From assembly GCF_003590095.1 (NCBI RefSeq), contig NC_039499.1, positions 1,426,001 through 1,490,000 on the forward strand: 64,000 nucleotides of DNA. The letters run 5' to 3'. Position 1 is the first letter of the stretch. Every line of letters begins with the position of its first letter. Origin of the DNA: Trichoplusia ni (taxonomy: Eukaryota > Arthropoda > Insecta > Lepidoptera > Noctuidae). Of this stretch, positions 58,864 through 64,000 are shown one piece after another. Below the pieces are notes generated by a model. It was not told where the DNA came from, made no database searches, and was given only the letters and a program-made list of their open reading frames with translations. A program made the translations under genes and the position numbers.

Positions 58864-61800
58864 TTAAGTTTTATGACTACAATTTGCACGATATTCACAA
58901 ACACAATAGGCTCGATGGTTACCGTTTATCACACATCCCCCTCTTGAATTGTAATAAGTTATGGTCCGTAGGGATAAGACTGCTGATACAGTGCCGATAG
59001 TCTCTACTACAGCTTCATATGCCACTCTATGTGGTGATGTTATGAAAGCTATCACATTGTATGTCTTATTCTCGTAATGGTAGTCATGCGACCTCAGAAG
59101 CTGTGGGTGTTTAAATTTTGCACAAGACGAACATGGTTTGGTTTTTATATTTTTATGTAAGTTATTTAAATATATCATCGCTCGCTGTAAGCTTTTCTGC
59201 GTGCTACTTGCATTTCCACGAACATAAGACATGTTATGGCAACTGCACCAGTTTGCACTGACACCTGCATCGGCACAGGTCCTGTAGGGTGACTTTATTT
59301 GGAACAAACTTGAGCATTGCTTACAACCCTTTGCTGTCGTAACATTAATTGTATTTGTTGACAACTTTAGTATATCAGCTAACGTGTGGTGTAAGTCATA
59401 AGGCGTTATTAGACGAGCTTGATTTATGTATGAGCTGTAATATTTGCCAGTGTACTCTCGTCTAAAGTTTTTCGGCGTCCATATAAACAGCATAGGCAAG
59501 CGATCATCATAATAAGACTCCATCGGTATTCTCATGTTACCGTACCTTGTGCCATGGTCACTAAAGAAGATAACGAACGTATTATCTAACGTATGAGAAT
59601 TGTACAGTGTTTTAAAGAATGATTCTATTTCTGCGTCGAGGAATGATGGGTTGCCGAAAGGATTGTGGGTGTATGAGTTTATCCAAAACAGTCCGAAAAA
59701 GCCATTATCTTTGTAAGTCGTTGCAAAACTTCTGGCATAATTGAGTAAATGTGTAGATGAAGGCTTTTTTCTCGTACACAGGACCTGTTTAATTAATGTT
59801 TCATCAGTCAGAAAAAATGTTCGCATATAATGATCGGTTGGATTCGTTTTGAATCCCTTAAATGTAGAAAAAGTATCAGGACAGGTTACATACTCTTCTC
59901 CGTAACATGTCGTGTAACCAGCCTCTTTGAATTTGTTCCATATGAAATAATTGAAACAGTTCAAAGAACCAGCTCGGCATTTATCTACCACTGTAGAAAT
60001 ATTTAGACCAGTGAGCACTGTCATTAAGTTGGGAAGCGTATTGTCACCGACCTGAAATAGAATGAGTGCAGATACGTCACACTTGCACACGACGCCAAAC
60101 TAAGCAAACTTGTATTATGAGCACAAGACAACTTATAAACATACTCGTAGGTATATTTTTAAATACATACATAATATAGATAAATTACACCCAGACACAG
60201 TACAAATGTTCATGCTCGTCACACAAACATTTATCTTGGGTGGGAATCGAACCCAGTACCTCCAGTATAGCAGTCAGGGTCACTAACCACTAGACCAATA
60301 GGCAAGCATATAATAGTTATTTATAGTAGGTGTGACATTAAATGGCATACTCATTGGTCCTTTAAGAAGACCGGACTCAGAATAAATGAAGATGATGAAT
60401 TGGGAGTCAGAACGGTGGAAAAATAATTACCTTCTGGTATCCTCGGTAATCTAACCATCTGTATTTACGAAAATATTTAGCAGTGATTGGCAAAGTATCA
60501 TAAAATCGAACTCTTGACATTGTATCTAGTCCCAACATGAGAATGTTCCATTTTGGAGCCTTTGCGTTCTTATCTATGTTTCTTTTCTTGAGGATTATGT
60601 AAGCATCTTTGTAGGCGATCTTAGATTGTCCTGTTCTACATGTGACTGTAACGATTTCCTCCAAAAACTCTACAGATGTACCATTTTTGAAATTACTGCA
60701 GTTTGTGTAGCTGAAATATTTGATAGTTTAAGATTGTGATACTGAGATCTCAACGACATCTTGAAGAGAAAGGTATAAAGTTAGAGCGTGTACTAACTGG
60801 GACTGCATTGTCTTCAGTGGACAAGATTAATATCTGTCATAAATGTGATACAGATGATTTTCGCCCAACGAGAGATATGTCGCCTTACGCCACATTTGCA
60901 GGACATCGTACTAGAGTCTGTAGAGTTATAATTGTAAGACTTGGTGGTCGGACTCCGAAACTGTCTGTCTAGGCAGAACTTGTGGGTAAGAAAGGTCACT
61001 TACTCCAACTGGTCATGTTCGTGTCCAGGTATTTTAGATTGGGTTGCAAATTGGTAGCAGCAACTAAAATTCTTGGCATAGTATGTTTTCATAATCTTTT
61101 CGTCTATTTTAAAAGTAATTGAATTATTTTTTTCAAAAACGGTGACAGCGCGTCTACCACATACTGTGTCGGGAAATACTTTTGGACCAATTTTTCGATA
61201 TACGTATTTTTTTGCATAATTTGGTATCTGACACCCTGGTGTATTCAAAAGATAGTCTTTATTATCTGAAAGGAAATAAACATTCACGAATAAATTATGT
61301 GTGAAGAGAGCGTTGTTACGAAACAAAGCTTACCTAATACCTACTTAACTCTAACTGTAGATAGAGTTACAAACCGTGAGACCCCCGGCTTAACTATGGA
61401 TTATCTTTGACATCACACAACTTAAACATAGATATGTATAGGTACCTAATTATATAAGTGATTAAAGCATGATAGCCATGGTCACATTATCACATATGTA
61501 TTACAGCTAGACGTAAGCCAGCGCGCAGACTTCGCTTCAGCGGAATATTCTATGTTTATTTTTTTTCTAGTAAGAGTAGCGAGTAGATCGTTTTAATAAA
61601 GTTTTCTCTCTTATGAAGTTATAAAATATAGACTCTGAGACGCAAAGCAAAAATCTAGGCAGAGTATAATTGGTACTTTCTGTAACCACCCATTACTAAC
61701 TTCTGCGATTAAAAAGTTTTCCTCCGAATATTTATAAGGAGAACTTAAAGGGAACGCTACGGTGTAGCCTCTTGTGACGGATAATGACGATGGGACTTCA

Positions 61801-62688
61801 GGGCCCCAATTCTGCAAACCCTGAGTTTGGTGCAATAGTTCTTTCATATTTGATTGCTTCGTTGCTAACATTCTCTCTTTCTTCTTTTCATTAGCGTTAA
61901 AATTATCTTCTCATAATCTCTGACCTCTATACGAGTATTACCAAGTTACCTTAGGGGGCCCACGAGGTCTATCACAATCTGCTTTGTGTGAAGTATCTAC
62001 CACAGATGTCGTAGATACGTCACTCAACGATCAGCGCCGTCAAATTTCACAACTATAATAATATGCCTGGTTGTATAACGTTGCGGTAGCCCTTTAGCCC
62101 TCTGACCGGGCCAGCACTAGTGCGGGGCTGCGGAGGAATTTGGACTCCCGCGGCCCCGAGTGCCCTCGTGCGAGGAAACACACCGGGGGGTTTTAGCCGG
62201 TAAGAGTCCGGCACACCCCTCCGCCTCTCCCCTGGCGGAGGTAGTCCATGAGGATTTCACCCCGAAAAAAAAGGCCTTTAACGCTAGATATTTCACTAAT
62301 ATTTATTTGGAGAACTTAGGTACATGCAATGCTGGTTTTAAATATACATAAGGAAAGTAATGTTTTCCATGAAGGCGTACAAATATCACAGTCAAGTTTA
62401 GACTGATATGTTTATCGACTATTTTCATTAATCTTTCATTACCTACTTCTACATTATAAACACTTGGAATCCTGCTCGTTTTTTTTTGAAATTTCTATAA
62501 AAACATGAACATTTAAAAATTTAGACCTGTGTTAAAAACTTACCAATAATGATCAGAGGAAAATGTCGAGGCCTTTTAAAAATTATCCTCTTGGGAAACA
62601 TTTTAGAATTGAAGTTGTAGTAGCACACGAATGTTCCTGAAATGACTATCAGTGTCCACAAGAGATACCGCTGTCGATGAACGAACAT
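58864..62688 (-). CDS. DUF229 (sulfatase-like) type II membrane protein
   Basis: Four exons on the minus strand: 62688-62544, 61265-61004, 60710-60431 and 60051-58864, for 624 residues. Residues about 8-26 (LLWTLIVISGTFVCYY) form one membrane anchor close to the N-terminus, so the bulk faces the lumen or outside. The next exons show LNTPGCQIP, NILMLGLDTMSR, WLDYRGYQK and DNTLPNLMTVLTGLN, then FFSDHGTRYG, YDDRLPMLFIW and YDLHHTLADIL. These follow DUF229 proteins, a branch of the alkaline phosphatase/sulfatase fold; the Asp of LGLDT and the Asp-His of FSDHG are the likely metal ligands. The C-terminus is cysteine-rich (CSSCAKF, CVCEYRANC). The substrate is unknown for the family. Start: the only ATG giving an open frame before the anchor. 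Confidence 0.88.
60188..60303 (-). mobile_element. tRNA-derived SINE, second subfamily
   Basis: The reverse complement begins TGCCTATTGGTCTAGTGGTT, with B box GGGTTCGATTCC, followed by CACCCAAGATAAATGTTTGT. The tRNA-like head differs from that of the other SINEs here. It lies in DUF229 intron 3. Confidence 0.7.
61266..62543. other. DUF229 intron 1
   Basis: Contains an unexplained minus-strand open frame (61660-61890) and a GC-rich repeat-like block (62095-62275). Confidence 0.45.
62095..62275 (+). repeat. GC-rich LINE-like repeat fragment
   Basis: GGGGTTTTAGCCGGTAAGAG followed by TCCGGCACACCCCTCC, and CCCTCTGACCGGGCCAG before it, are strings I associate with moth LINE leader or tail regions. 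The class is uncertain. It stands out sharply from the AT-rich intron. Confidence 0.45.
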
Positions 62689-63430
62689 TCTGAACTCATT
62701 GATATTTGTATATCTCCGTTCTCTGAAATCCGAGTGGTATTATATTATATTTACATCTTGTTTGAACATTTCGGCCGTACGTTTAAACGAAAAGATAAAA
62801 TGGATAACAAGGTCAATTAAATTAACTTCCAATTATTGTATTGGCAAAATGCTTAAAGGAATAGGAATAATTTCAAATTTAATCCAATCGCCATTCATCG
62901 GCCATTGTAAAATAGCAGAATCGGGGCTCTGGTAGTAGCGATATTAAAGTCATATTGTCCTGTCAGACTTTACTTTTCTTTTCTTCTCAACAAGAACGCT
63001 ACGGAACTAAGCCAAGATAATAATAATATAGCCCCGATTAGTTGAAAGTTTCAACAAAGTTGTTTCAATTGTTTGATCCCATTTAGGCATTCATCCTTAC
63101 AGAACTATCATAATGGTTACAAAATCCAAATCGGTGACGACGTTATTTCATGACTAACGTAGTACGCCAAAACTTTCGTATTCTAGATTAGAACGAATTG
63201 CACTGACTAAGTACGTACGTTGCGTTGCAGTATGATAAGAATAACAAAATCATAAAACTAAAGGATCAAAATAGGAATAAAACTGATTGTGAACTAGTTA
63301 CTTGCTCAGTTTCACGTACCTACTGTTGAAATATCCCGTTTGGAATTGGAACAGCTGATAATATACAACTGTTTTGATTGAGTGTCAAATGCTCTAGAAG
63401 AGGTTTTAGCCAACGTAACCTCATATAGAG
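62689..63430. other. upstream region of the DUF229 gene
   Basis: No gene recognised. It presumably contains the DUF229 promoter. Confidence 0.4.
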
Positions 63431-63658
63431 TAAGAGCCCGTGAACGCCAGACCTACGTTATTTTTAAAAGCTGAAACTTTTTCAGCAGTTGCTCCCAACA
63501 TAGACTCCTACCCCTAAACGGCACTAACCGTTTATCTGCCAAAGCCACCATGACCCAAACTCCAAAATCGACCATTGTTCTTACCTATGTTGGGAGCATC
63601 CGCTGACAAAGATTCAGCTTTTATAAAATAGCGTAGGTCTGTGGTCCACGGGCTCTTA
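63431..63658. mobile_element. MITE with long inverted termini and TA flanks
   Basis: The left arm TAAGAGCCCGTGAACGCCAG, continuing ACCTACGTTATTTTTAAAAGCTGAA, is the near inverse of the right arm to 63658. Further in, GCTCCCAACATAG mirrors CTATGTTGGGAGC. The whole 228 bp can fold back. TA at both ends suggests a Tc1/mariner-type target duplication. Confidence 0.8.
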
Positions 63659-63795
63659 GACCAATACTAAAATGGTAAATTAACTAAAGAAGGGGCCTAC
63701 CAATGTCACCTTCGTCAAGACTACAGTAACCAGCGATTTGTGATGAGATCAGTAGACTAGAGTGAAATTGTGGCTACATTATAAGCGATAATACA

Positions 63796-63875
63796 CGAAT
63801 GCTTGTCCGAGTCTGAGTGCCTTTGTATATGTGACTTGAATGTTTGCGAATTCCCCGACACAAGGATTAAAAAAT
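63796..63875 (+). mobile_element. SINE 3' remnant
   Basis: ACGAATGCTTGTCCGAGTCT and CCGACACAAGGATTAAAAA match the tail half of the SINE family seen at 34212 and 56430. The tRNA-like head is absent. Confidence 0.55.
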
Positions 63876-64000
63876 TTAGTGCGGGAATAGTGTGAAAATA
63901 ATAATATTGCAGAATAGCAGAATTGCAGCATTTGCAGAATCAATCAAGTCGTCCTCTTGTCGTTCATGTGAAAGCTGTCTAATAAATTTGTCGCTGATAT

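Overview
The window looks like nuclear DNA of a lepidopteran insect, most likely a noctuid moth. The genes carry many short exons with GT-AG introns. The caspase proteins closely resemble Spodoptera caspase-1 as I remember it. The intergenic DNA carries RTE 3' tails, tRNA-derived SINEs and several MITE families typical of moths. All identifications come from reading the translations and recalling protein families; no database was searched. Exon phases were checked by arithmetic for every spliced gene and each model closes in frame.

Layout. 1-5.1 kb is repeat-bearing intergenic DNA. 5.1-6.2 kb holds a plus-strand gene for the ER protein Asterix/WDR83OS. 7.1-11.9 kb holds the plus-strand OLA1 ATPase (10 coding exons). 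11.92-12.62 kb is a decayed copy of part of the BBS9 gene. 13.8-19.9 kb is one uninterrupted 2,029-codon reading frame for an adenylate-kinase-9-like protein with four nucleotide-binding domains. A TTAA-flanked non-autonomous element (20.3-21.6 kb) separates it from BBS9 (minus strand, 11 exons, 21.7-26.0 kb). From 26.8 to 29.6 kb there are two almost identical tandem copies of an intronless effector caspase, followed at 32.3 kb by a relic of a third, diverged caspase. 33.9-53.8 kb is a minus-strand Iml1/DEPDC5 gene (28 coding exons, 1,534 aa). It diverges from a plus-strand SWEET sugar transporter (5 exons, 54.4-56.9 kb). 58.9-62.7 kb is a minus-strand DUF229 sulfatase-like membrane protein.

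Functional themes. AK9-like and BBS9 are convergent neighbours and both families are linked to cilia/flagella. Iml1 (GATOR1, amino-acid restraint of TORC1) and SWEET (sugar transport) share a 645-bp divergent promoter region, and BBS9 and caspase-1 share 758 bp. The strongest points for a second look are: the caspase-1 duplication, which differs by one base in 1.4 kb; the AK9-like protein, whose P-loops lack the lysine in three of four domains; the 1.29-kb TTAA element packed with a 13-bp motif in both orientations; and the BBS9 relic that still carries intron sequence.
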